Assembly: GCA_035380245.1 (NCBI GenBank)
Contig: DAOSXA010000002.1
Span: 124,001-188,000 of the forward strand
From: Candidatus Zixiibacteriota bacterium
Lineage (GTDB): Bacteria; Zixibacteria; MSB-5A5; GN15; FEB-12
DNA length: 64,000 nucleotides
Reading direction: 5' to 3'
Shown here: positions 35,166 through 42,821 of the stretch, one piece after another
How positions within the stretch are numbered: the stretch's first letter is position 1
How the letters are laid out: each line of letters begins with the position of its first letter
Made by a program: the position numbers and the translations under genes
The notes under the pieces: generated by a model
Databases searched by the model: none
What the model saw: only the letters and a program-made list of their open reading frames with translations
What the model was told of the DNA's origin: nothing

Positions 35166-36692
35166 ATGGCATTCGACATGGTAGAGGCGATGACTCTCAT
35201 CGCTCGCGAAAAGAATATCGACTTCGATTCGGTAGTCGAAACGGTTCAGGCCAGTTTGCTGGCCGCCGCCAAGAAGAAATACGAGTACACCGATAATTTC
35301 AGCTTCAAGTTCGACCGTAAAAACAACGAACTGCTGATGATCGCCACTAAGAGCGTGGTTGAAGAGGTACAGGATCCGTACACCGAGATATCGCTAAAAG
35401 AAGCGCAGGATATCGATCCTGAAGCACAGATCGGTGATGATATCGACATCTATATCGACTACGAAATCGAATTCGGGCGCAACGCTATTCAATCGGCTAA
35501 GCAGATGCTGATTCAAAAGGTTCGCGAAGCGGAACGGGATCGCATCTACGAGGAATACATCGACAAGGTCGGTACTCTGGCTTCCGGTGTCGTACAGCAG
35601 ATCGACAAGGGGAACGTGATCGTAAACCTCGGTCGTGCCGAGGGAGTGCTTCCGGTCAAGGAACAAATCCCGCGTGAGAAGTTCCGCCAGGGGGACCGCG
35701 TACGAGCTTACATTCTCGACGTACAGAAAAATACACGTGGACCGCAGATTATTCTTTCGCGTGTGACCAACGAATTTCTGCACTCGCTGTTCGAGCTGGA
35801 AGTACCCGAGATTTACGAAAAGGTGATCGAAATTCGCGCAATCGCACGCGAGCCCGGGGAACGAGCCAAAATCGCCGTTTATTCTTCGGATGATCGAATC
35901 GATCCGGTCGGCGCCTGTGTCGGTATTAAGGGTGTTCGTGTTCAGGCAATTGTCCGGGAGTTGAACAACGAACGGATCGACATCGTGCCGTACACCTCGG
36001 CTCCGGAAATGTTCGTCACGCGGGCATTGGCTCCGGCTCGAGTGGTGGCCGTAGATGTGTTCGAGTTGGAAAAGAAAATGACGGTTGCGGTTGAAGACGA
36101 AAAGCTGTCTCTGGCAATCGGACGCAACGGACAGAACGCCAGGCTGGCCTCCAAGTTAACCGGGTGGAAAGTCAATATCATGTCTGAGACCGAGTATAAC
36201 GAAGCCAAGCACCGCGAGGCGGAATTGCTGGCTCCGGTTGGCAACCTGGACGGCATCGGTGATAAAATCCAGGAGAGACTGGTTGAGGCGGACATCAGTT
36301 CGGTTCAGCGTCTGGCTGCGGCGACCGTCGATACTCTCGTTAAGATTCCCGGAATCGGTGAGAAAACCGCTGAGACATTGATCGAGAAGGCTCAGGAATA
36401 CGTGAAGCAGCTCGAAACGGAGTACGATCGCAAGCGCAACTTGCAAAAACAACGCGAAGCGGAACGGGCCGCACGTGAAGAGAAACTCACCGCCGAGGAC
36501 GTCTTTGACGACGACGAAGATTATGTCACGGAACAGGATGATGTCCCGCTGGCTCAGGCCCCCGATTTCGGTGATCTGCTTGAAGATGACGGCAGTGAAG
36601 ACGAGGCTGAATCTGAGGAGACCGCTCCTTCAGATGAAGATCAGGATGAGCCGAAGAACACGGCTGACGATGAGGACGAGGAACGAGAATAA
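35166..36692 (+). CDS. nusA: Transcription termination/antitermination factor NusA
   Basis: RNA polymerase-binding factor controlling pausing, termination and antitermination. Domains in order: N-terminal RNAP-binding domain (about 1-125), S1 (about 135-200, VVQQIDKGNVIVNLGRAEG), two KH domains (about 200-345; KH1 with GACVGIKGVRVQAIV, KH2 with AIGRNGQNARLASKLTGW), then one helix-hairpin-helix repeat (about 350-420, LVKIPGIGEKTAETLIEKA) and a highly acidic tail (about 440-508). The acidic extension is not the E. coli AR2 domain. GGAG precedes ATG 35166. NusA is a natural candidate to act on the T-tailed hairpin in the operon leader. Confidence 0.96.
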   Translation: MAFDMVEAMTLIAREKNIDFDSVVETVQASLLAAAKKKYEYTDNFSFKFDRKNNELLMIATKSVVEEVQDPYTEISLKEAQDIDPEAQIGDDIDIYIDYEIEFGRNAIQSAKQMLIQKVREAERDRIYEEYIDKVGTLASGVVQQIDKGNVIVNLGRAEGVLPVKEQIPREKFRQGDRVRAYILDVQKNTRGPQIILSRVTNEFLHSLFELEVPEIYEKVIEIRAIAREPGERAKIAVYSSDDRIDPVGACVGIKGVRVQAIVRELNNERIDIVPYTSAPEMFVTRALAPARVVAVDVFELEKKMTVAVEDEKLSLAIGRNGQNARLASKLTGWKVNIMSETEYNEAKHREAELLAPVGNLDGIGDKIQERLVEADISSVQRLAAATVDTLVKIPGIGEKTAETLIEKAQEYVKQLETEYDRKRNLQKQREAERAAREEKLTAEDVFDDDEDYVTEQDDVPLAQAPDFGDLLEDDGSEDEAESEETAPSDEDQDEPKNTADDEDEERE

Positions 36693-36762
36693 GTTTGGGT
36701 TGAAGGAATACAACCAGAGCTCACAATCAGGTTGATTGGATGCCTGAAGGAGGTGAGGCAGG

Positions 36763-38985
36763 ATGACTGATAATAAGCAAAGAATATATGAACTGGCGAA
36801 GGAATACAAGATATCGTCGATGGCGATGTTGAACATCCTGCGTGAGCTGGAGTTTGAGCCAAAATCTCACATGTCGGTAGCAACCGACGAGATGAAGGCC
36901 GCAGTGAAGAACAAGTTCACGGAGCAGAAGCAAGCGGCGAAAAAAGAGATGGAGCAACGTACCACGGCCAAGGAGACAGCCTCCGGTATCAAGGCCAAGT
37001 CAACTACCATCGGTGGGATCAAAGTAGCCGACGGGGGCTCCAACGTTGCAGGATTGATGCGCCGTATAGACAAGAAACAGCGCAAAAAGGAACGCCGTCG
37101 TAAAAAGGATCGTCGTACTGTGGATAAGACCGAAGTCGCAAAGAGTTTCCGCGCTACCATGGCTAATCTTGGCACCTCCAAGACTCGGAAAAAATACCGC
37201 CGCGACCATACTACCGCCGACAACGGACAGTACCAGGCCGATAATGTCATTGAAGTGAACGAGTTCATGTCGGTGGCTGAACTGGCCAAACAAATGGATC
37301 ATAAACCGGCTGAGTTGATCGCCAAATTGTTCGAGATGGGTATGATGGCGACGATCAATCAGCGGCTCGATATTGACACAATCGAGATGTTGGCCGGTGA
37401 GTTCGGTTTCGAAGTGGCTCAGATGACCGAGATCGGCGATGAAGTGCGTGAAGAAGAGGCGGAAGAACGTCTTGAACAGCGTGCTCCGGTAGTAACGATC
37501 ATGGGACATGTCGACCACGGTAAAACCTCTCTCCTTGACTATATTCGTAAGACTAACGTGGTAGCCGGTGAAGCCGGTGCTATCACTCAGCACATCGGTG
37601 CTTACACGGTAATGCACGTGGGTGGTGTAATTACTTTTCTGGACACTCCCGGTCATGAAGCATTTACCGCTATGCGTGCCCGCGGCGCTCATATTACTGA
37701 CATCGTAGTTCTCGTAGTGGCCGCTGATGACGGTGTTCGTCCTCAGACCATCGAGGCTATCGATCACGCTCGTGCGGCCGGTGTGCCGATTATCGTAGCG
37801 GTCAATAAAATCGATAAACCGACGGCCAATCCGGATCACATTCGCACCCAGTTAACCGAACATAACCTGATAGCCGAAGAATGGGGCGGCAAGACGATCA
37901 TGGTCGATGTCTCAGCCAAAACCGGCGAGGGCGTCGACAGACTGCTTGAGATGATTCTTCTCCAGGCAGAAATGATGGATCTTAAAGCCGATCCGGATAT
38001 CCGCGCCCAGGGCGTCATCGTTGATTCCAGATTGGAAAAAGGACGAGGCCCCGTGGCGACGGTGCTGATTCAAAAGGGAACCTGCACGGTGGGTGATTCG
38101 ATTGTCGCCGGGACTTGTTGCGGCCATGTCCGTACGATTATGGATGACCGTGAGAATTCTCTCAGGCTCGTGGGACCGTCAACCCCGGCACAAATCACCG
38201 GTTTAGGGGGTGTTCCTCAGGCCGGTGACTCGTTTATGGTGGTAGCGAACGATCAGGAAGCCAAGGAAATCGCACTCAAGCGCAACCAGATCAAACGTGA
38301 GCAGGACGTCCGTTTCACTCATGGCCGCACCAGCCTTGATAAGGTCTTTGACCGCATCAAGGAAGGCGCTATTAAAGAGATTCGCTTGATCATCAAAGCC
38401 GATGTAGACGGCTCGGTCGAGGTGCTTTCGGATACGCTCGGTTCTATTGCCAACGATGAAGTCAAAACACATATCATTCACAAGGGAGTCGGTACGATCA
38501 CCGAGTCCGATGTTCTCCTGGCCGCGGCCTCTGACGCGATCATTATCGGTTTCCAGGTACGCCCCGATGCCCGTGCCCGCGAGGTGGCTCGATCCGAGCA
38601 AGTTGACATTCGTACCTATGATGTAATCTACGAAGCCGAAAGCGACGTCAAGAAAGCGCTGGAAGGCCTCCTGAGTCCCGAAGTAAGCGAGAACTTCGTC
38701 GGTATGGCTGAAGTCCGCCAGTTATTCCGGGTGCCCAAGGTGGGCGTGATCGCCGGTAGTTACGTCAAGGAAGGGCGTTTCAATCGCAAGGACCGGGTAC
38801 GTGTCGTGCGTGACGGCAAGGTGATCTTCAAGGGTGAGATGAGTTCACTCAAGCGCTTCAAGGATGACGCCCGCGAGGTGAAAGAAGGATTTGAATGCGG
38901 GATCGGCATCGAAAACTTCAACGATCTCAAGGTCGGTGACACCATTGAGGCTTTTGAAATCGTGGAGACGGCTCGCACCTTGTAG
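36763..38985 (+). CDS. infB: Translation initiation factor IF-2
   Basis: GTPase that recruits initiator tRNA to the 30S subunit. The 740-residue protein starts with the IF2_N helix (RIYELAKEYKISSMAMLNIL), then a Lys/Arg-rich stretch (about 95-145, including KKQRKKERRRKKDRR), a second IF2_N-like segment (about 165-225), the G domain with G1 GHVDHGKT at 248-255 and NKID as G4, and the beta-barrel and fMet-tRNA-binding C-domains. The N-terminal part is short compared with E. coli. An excellent AAGGAGGTGA at 36747-36756 precedes ATG 36763. Genes ylxR and ylxQ, often between nusA and infB, are absent. Confidence 0.97.
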   Translation: MTDNKQRIYELAKEYKISSMAMLNILRELEFEPKSHMSVATDEMKAAVKNKFTEQKQAAKKEMEQRTTAKETASGIKAKSTTIGGIKVADGGSNVAGLMRRIDKKQRKKERRRKKDRRTVDKTEVAKSFRATMANLGTSKTRKKYRRDHTTADNGQYQADNVIEVNEFMSVAELAKQMDHKPAELIAKLFEMGMMATINQRLDIDTIEMLAGEFGFEVAQMTEIGDEVREEEAEERLEQRAPVVTIMGHVDHGKTSLLDYIRKTNVVAGEAGAITQHIGAYTVMHVGGVITFLDTPGHEAFTAMRARGAHITDIVVLVVAADDGVRPQTIEAIDHARAAGVPIIVAVNKIDKPTANPDHIRTQLTEHNLIAEEWGGKTIMVDVSAKTGEGVDRLLEMILLQAEMMDLKADPDIRAQGVIVDSRLEKGRGPVATVLIQKGTCTVGDSIVAGTCCGHVRTIMDDRENSLRLVGPSTPAQITGLGGVPQAGDSFMVVANDQEAKEIALKRNQIKREQDVRFTHGRTSLDKVFDRIKEGAIKEIRLIIKADVDGSVEVLSDTLGSIANDEVKTHIIHKGVGTITESDVLLAAASDAIIIGFQVRPDARAREVARSEQVDIRTYDVIYEAESDVKKALEGLLSPEVSENFVGMAEVRQLFRVPKVGVIAGSYVKEGRFNRKDRVRVVRDGKVIFKGEMSSLKRFKDDAREVKEGFECGIGIENFNDLKVGDTIEAFEIVETARTL

Positions 38986-38996
38986 GCGGAAATACA

Positions 38997-39278
38997 GTGG
39001 TTACGGTTGTTTTGACGCTTCGTCTGGACCTTCCCGGGGCTCAATCCCTAAAGGACAAACGACGGGTTCTTAAGTCTATGATGACACGTATGCGTAATGA
39101 CTTTAACATATCGATGGCCGAGGTTGACCTGAACGATCATCCTCGTCATGCTTTGATCGGTGCCGCGGTGATAAGTAATTCTGGCCAATTCGGTCAACAG
39201 GTCATGGCTAAGGTGATAGACCGGGTTACGGCCAATCCTGAGCTAATGGTAATTGATGTTCAGGTGGAGTCATTCTGA
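38997..39278 (+). CDS. DUF503 (YlxP-like) protein
   Basis: A 93-residue protein of the DUF503 family, usually found between infB and rbfA as here. Family landmarks are the N-terminal strand VTVVLTLRLDLPGAQSLKDKR, shortened here to LRLDLPGAQSLKDKR, and RMRNDFNISMAEVDLNDHP. The alpha/beta fold resembles small RNA-binding proteins, and a role in ribosome assembly is generally suspected. GTG 38997 lies 11 bases after the infB stop. The stop overlaps the rbfA start in TGATG. Confidence 0.87.
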   Translation: MVTVVLTLRLDLPGAQSLKDKRRVLKSMMTRMRNDFNISMAEVDLNDHPRHALIGAAVISNSGQFGQQVMAKVIDRVTANPELMVIDVQVESF

Positions 39279-39643
39279 TGCGTCAATACAACCGCTCAGA
39301 TCGAGTCAGCGAAGAACTGCGGAAAACCATCTCGCGTATTATTGAGTCCGAATATGAAGGTAGTATACCCGGCATGGTGACTTTTACGCGAGTGAAGCTT
39401 TCCAAAGATCTCCGAAACGCCACGGTTTATTATTCATTTCTCGGCAGTGCCGAAGATCGTGAATCGGTTGGGCTATTCCTCGAACGTGAGCGAAAACATA
39501 TCAGATATCTGGTAGGTCGTGAAATGCACATCCGGCACAGTCCGGAATTACTCTTCAGATTCGATCCTTCGATCGAAGAGGGGATTCGCATTGAGGAGCT
39601 GCTTAATCAGATCAACCGCGAAAAACAGGAACGTGAAGAATGA
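39278..39643 (+). CDS. rbfA: Ribosome-binding factor A
   Basis: Late 30S maturation factor that binds helix 1 of 16S rRNA. The 121-residue protein begins with the characteristic YNRSDRVSEELRKTISRII and has a KH-like fold: VTFTRVKLSKDLRNATVYYSFLG, cut here to TRVKLSKDLRNATVYYS, then HIRYLVGREMHIRHSPELLFRFD, cut to REMHIRHSPELLFRFD, which is the usual C-terminal signature. GGTGGAG lies six bases before ATG 39278. It overlaps both neighbours. Confidence 0.95.
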   Translation: MRQYNRSDRVSEELRKTISRIIESEYEGSIPGMVTFTRVKLSKDLRNATVYYSFLGSAEDRESVGLFLERERKHIRYLVGREMHIRHSPELLFRFDPSIEEGIRIEELLNQINREKQEREE

Positions 39644-40650
39644 CTCTTACCGGTTCGGCCTTCACCACTGATATCCTGCAGACAATCGCGGACGCACTGG
39701 AGCAGTCTCAGCGAGTACTAGTCGTGTCGCATATCGATCCCGACGGTGACGCCATCGGCACACTCCTGGCTTGTCGGCGCTATCTTCTCGATCTGGGCAA
39801 GGACGTAACTGCCGGTCGTCATGGGGTCATTCCGGATAAATATCGCTTTCTGAAGGGAACGGAAGATCTGCCGCTTTTCAGTGAAATGAATCCGAGAGCT
39901 TCTTTCGATACCGTTTTATCTTTGGAATGTCCGTTACAGGATCGAATGGGTGATGCCGCCCGTTTCCTGAAAAATGCTCAAAAGGTCGTGAATATCGATC
40001 ACCATCGCGACAACATCCTGTACGGCGACATCAACTGGGTTAAAGCCGACTCCAGTTCTGTCGGGGAAATGATCACTCAGTTTTTTGAATACAAAAATTA
40101 CACTATCCCGACAGAATCGGCCGAGCAACTCTATGCCGCCGTTATGACCGACACCGGCCGTTTTCGTTTCCCGTCGACGTCAGCCGAAACAATGAGAGTA
40201 GTCTCGGTGTTGATCGCAGCCGGAGCCAATCCTGAGCGGATATCCAACAAGGTTTATTTCGAAATGCCGATATCGACCGTTCGCTTGACCGGTAAAGTGC
40301 TCAATGAAATTGAATATCTTGATGACGGTCGATACTGCCTGCTTACCATGACTCGTGAAATGCTTAAGGAAACGGAAGCACATGAGTCTGAAGCTGAAGG
40401 TCTGGTCGATTACACACTTTACGGGCGCGGTGTCAGAGCCGGTGTGCTTTTCAAGGAAATCGATACCAGCACAACCAAGGCTTCGTTTCGTTCCCGAGAC
40501 GGGATAGATGTAGCCGAAATCGCGAGCCGGTTTGGTGGCGGCGGACATCAACTTGCCGCCGGATGTACGATTGAGTTACCCATCGATGAAGCTAAGAAGC
40601 AAGTTGTTGACTTCTTAAGAGAGGCTGATCGTGGTCAGGAAGACAAATGA
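39640..40650 (+). CDS. nrnA: DHH/DHHA1 phosphoesterase, NrnA-like (oligoribonuclease/pAp phosphatase)
   Basis: A 336-residue protein that likely degrades short RNAs and 3'-phosphoadenosine 5'-phosphate, metal-dependently. DHH-domain motifs in order: VVSHIDPDGDAIG near residues 27-39, the DHH signature in VVNIDHHRDN (about 117-126), and a catalytic Asp in VMTDTGRFRF. The DHHA1 domain ends with RFGGGGHQLAAGC, the substrate-binding GGGH motif. Its place between rbfA and truB is standard for NrnA in many phyla. ATG 39640 overlaps the rbfA stop (ATGA). Confidence 0.9.
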   Translation: MTLTGSAFTTDILQTIADALEQSQRVLVVSHIDPDGDAIGTLLACRRYLLDLGKDVTAGRHGVIPDKYRFLKGTEDLPLFSEMNPRASFDTVLSLECPLQDRMGDAARFLKNAQKVVNIDHHRDNILYGDINWVKADSSSVGEMITQFFEYKNYTIPTESAEQLYAAVMTDTGRFRFPSTSAETMRVVSVLIAAGANPERISNKVYFEMPISTVRLTGKVLNEIEYLDDGRYCLLTMTREMLKETEAHESEAEGLVDYTLYGRGVRAGVLFKEIDTSTTKASFRSRDGIDVAEIASRFGGGGHQLAAGCTIELPIDEAKKQVVDFLREADRGQEDK

Positions 40651-41590
40651 TAAATATCATGGAGTTCTTCTTTACCATAAACCGCTGGGGATTACCAGTC
40701 ATGATGCGGTGCAGGAGGTACGCCGGATGATTGCTCAGCGCAGTGTTGGCCACACCGGAACGCTTGATCCTCAGGCGGAAGGCCTCTTGCTTATGTGTCT
40801 CGGATCAGCTACTAAAATCTCACGGTTTCTGACTAATCATGACAAGGTGTATGAGGCGGAAATTACCCTGGGACGACGTTCGAGCACCTATGACCGAGAG
40901 GGAGTGGATTTTATGCTCCCGGCCAATGAGATTCCCGAGCTTGACAGATTCGCCATGAATGAAATTATGGATGGTTTCCGCGGTGAGATCAACCAGACCG
41001 TCCCCGCCTTTTCAGCCGTACATGTTGAAGGCGAACGACTGTATAAACAGGCACGCGCAGGCAAGGAAGTCGATGTCCCGACACGTCGAATCACAATAAA
41101 AGAATTGCAGCTAATTGACTGGACTGAGCCGCTCCTGACCATCACCGTAACATGTTCTGCCGGTACTTATATCCGATCTCTCGCTCATGATATCGGAGAA
41201 ACGATTGGTTGTGGTGCGTTTCTTTCACGTTTGCGACGTACCCGTGTCGGCCGCTTTGATCTGGATCGAGCGCTTTCTCGTGATTCCCTCGCAACAACTT
41301 TGGCTCATGGACAGTTAAGTCAGAAACTGCTGTCCCCGAGAGATGCTCTTGATTTTCCGGCAATCACGGTAACACCTGAATTCGCCCGTTTTATCACGAC
41401 GGGACGCGATTTAACCGTTGCTGATATTATCTCCTGCGAGCGACCGCTTGCACCCGGAGATGTCGCTTTACTCGTCGGCGCCAACAGTCAGGCCCTGGCA
41501 GTAGTTAAGATTCAGCAGTCGTTTTGCCAGGATAGCCCTCGGTTTGAGCCAAACGGGAAGCTCGTCAGTTATGTGAGGGTGCTGAATTGA
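40631..41590 (+). CDS. truB: tRNA pseudouridine(55) synthase
   Basis: Makes pseudouridine 55 in the T loop of tRNAs. The 319-residue protein has the TruB core GVLLYHKPLGITSHDAV, then GHTGTLDPQAEGLL with the catalytic Asp, YEAEITLGRRSSTYDREG, shortened to ITLGRRSSTYDREG, and VTCSAGTYIRSLAHDIGE, shortened to CSAGTYIRSLAHDIG. A C-terminal PUA-like region follows. GTG 40631 lies 20 bases inside nrnA, with AGAGG seven bases upstream. The stop overlaps the ribF start as TTGA. Confidence 0.95.
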   Translation: MVRKTNDKYHGVLLYHKPLGITSHDAVQEVRRMIAQRSVGHTGTLDPQAEGLLLMCLGSATKISRFLTNHDKVYEAEITLGRRSSTYDREGVDFMLPANEIPELDRFAMNEIMDGFRGEINQTVPAFSAVHVEGERLYKQARAGKEVDVPTRRITIKELQLIDWTEPLLTITVTCSAGTYIRSLAHDIGETIGCGAFLSRLRRTRVGRFDLDRALSRDSLATTLAHGQLSQKLLSPRDALDFPAITVTPEFARFITTGRDLTVADIISCERPLAPGDVALLVGANSQALAVVKIQQSFCQDSPRFEPNGKLVSYVRVLN

Positions 41591-42540
41591 GTATCGAATT
41601 CATCCATGGGCTCGATCAATTCAAACGATCAGGTGATCGCTCCGCAGTCGTAACCGTCGGGACTTTTGACGGGATCCACCTAGGCCATCAGGAGATTTTA
41701 AGGCGAGTGCTCCACAACAGTAAGAACGGTGAATTCGATACGATCCTCGTTACCTTTCACCCTCACCCCAGGGTTGTTGTGACACCCGACAGCGCCCCCC
41801 GCCTTCTCACTACTCTTCAGGAGAAAAAACGCTGGTTGCCGGACTTTTTCCGGGGTACTGTTTTGGTCCTCGATTTTGACGATGCTCTCAAGTCGATGGA
41901 AGCTGAGCAGTTTGTTAAGGAGATATTACTTAAAAGACTTGGAATGCATAAGCTTGTGGTTGGATACGATCACGCTTTCGGCAAAAATCGTAGCGGGACG
42001 ATTGTCGAGTTGAATCGTCTGGGTAAGGTGATGGGATTCGAAGTCGAGGTGGTCGGACCGGTGCTTGACGGTGAGACAAGAATATCTTCTTCTCTCATCC
42101 GACGGACGCTGGCTGAGGGTGATTTCGCCGATGCCCTGCGATACCTGGGGCATCCCTATGCCATTTACGGTACGGTTGAAAAGGGGATAGGGCTAGGGCG
42201 TAAAATCGGATATCCCACCGCCAACATTAAATATGGTGAACGTAAACAATTACCTGCCGAAGGGGTGTATGCCTGTAAGGTTCTTATTGACGGCAAACGC
42301 CTTGATGGGATGATGTTTATCGGCAGGAATCATTTCAATCCCGGAAGTAAAGTTACCGTCGAGGCCAATCTGTTTGACTTTGACGCCGACATCTATTTTC
42401 ACGATATTGCGGTTTGCCCCACGCATTTTCTCCGGAAGAACCGCCGGTTCGATTCACCCGAGGCGCTGGTGGCACAGATAGAATTTGATAAGAAAGAAGT
42501 GTTAAGAATAATACAACAGGAGATGAGAAATGTCAGTTAA
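41587..42540 (+). CDS. ribF: Bifunctional riboflavin kinase/FAD synthetase
   Basis: Converts riboflavin to FMN and then FAD. The 317-residue protein has an N-terminal nucleotidyltransferase domain with VGTFDGIHLGHQEIL (HxGH), VTFHPHPRVVV and GYDHAFGKNRSG, and the ISSSLIRRTLAEGDFADA element. The C-terminal riboflavin kinase domain shows GKGRKIGYPTAN-like GLGRKIGYPTANI and GVYACKV. TTG 41587 overlaps the truB TGA (TTGA) and has GAGGG at 41575-41579; no ATG lies before the conserved core. It overlaps rpsO by 11 bases. Confidence 0.95.
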   Translation: MSIEFIHGLDQFKRSGDRSAVVTVGTFDGIHLGHQEILRRVLHNSKNGEFDTILVTFHPHPRVVVTPDSAPRLLTTLQEKKRWLPDFFRGTVLVLDFDDALKSMEAEQFVKEILLKRLGMHKLVVGYDHAFGKNRSGTIVELNRLGKVMGFEVEVVGPVLDGETRISSSLIRRTLAEGDFADALRYLGHPYAIYGTVEKGIGLGRKIGYPTANIKYGERKQLPAEGVYACKVLIDGKRLDGMMFIGRNHFNPGSKVTVEANLFDFDADIYFHDIAVCPTHFLRKNRRFDSPEALVAQIEFDKKEVLRIIQQEMRNVS

Positions 42541-42799
42541 ACGGACCAACAAGACCCAGATTATCGATGAGCACAAGCTGCACGATACCGACACTGGGTC
42601 CCCCGAGGTTCAGATCGGTTTGTTGACCGATCGTATCAATCACCTTACCGAGCACATGAAGGTGCACAAGAAAGACTACCATACCAGACTGGGTCTGCTC
42701 AAACTGGTAGGCAAACGGAGAAGACTGCTCGACTATCTTAAGCAGAAGGATATCAACAGCTATCGTCAGATGGTCGCCAACCTTGGCCTGCGTCGATAA
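42530..42799 (+). CDS. rpsO: 30S ribosomal protein S15
   Basis: An 89-residue primary 16S rRNA-binding protein of the 30S platform. The signature HDTDTGSPEVQIGLLTDRI and the C-terminal RRRLLDYLKQKD are those of S15, and the length is exactly typical. GGAGATGAGAA precedes ATG 42530. The rpsO-pnp order is that of E. coli and most bacteria. No autoregulatory pseudoknot could be identified by eye, because the start lies inside ribF. Confidence 0.97.
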   Translation: MSVKRTNKTQIIDEHKLHDTDTGSPEVQIGLLTDRINHLTEHMKVHKKDYHTRLGLLKLVGKRRRLLDYLKQKDINSYRQMVANLGLRR

Positions 42800-42821
42800 G
42801 TGCTCAAAACAGGAAGTATAG

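Noticed and set aside
37000..37839. Open frame of about 279 codons on the minus strand opposite infB
   Set aside because: Antisense shadow of the IF-2 G domain; no recognisable motif.
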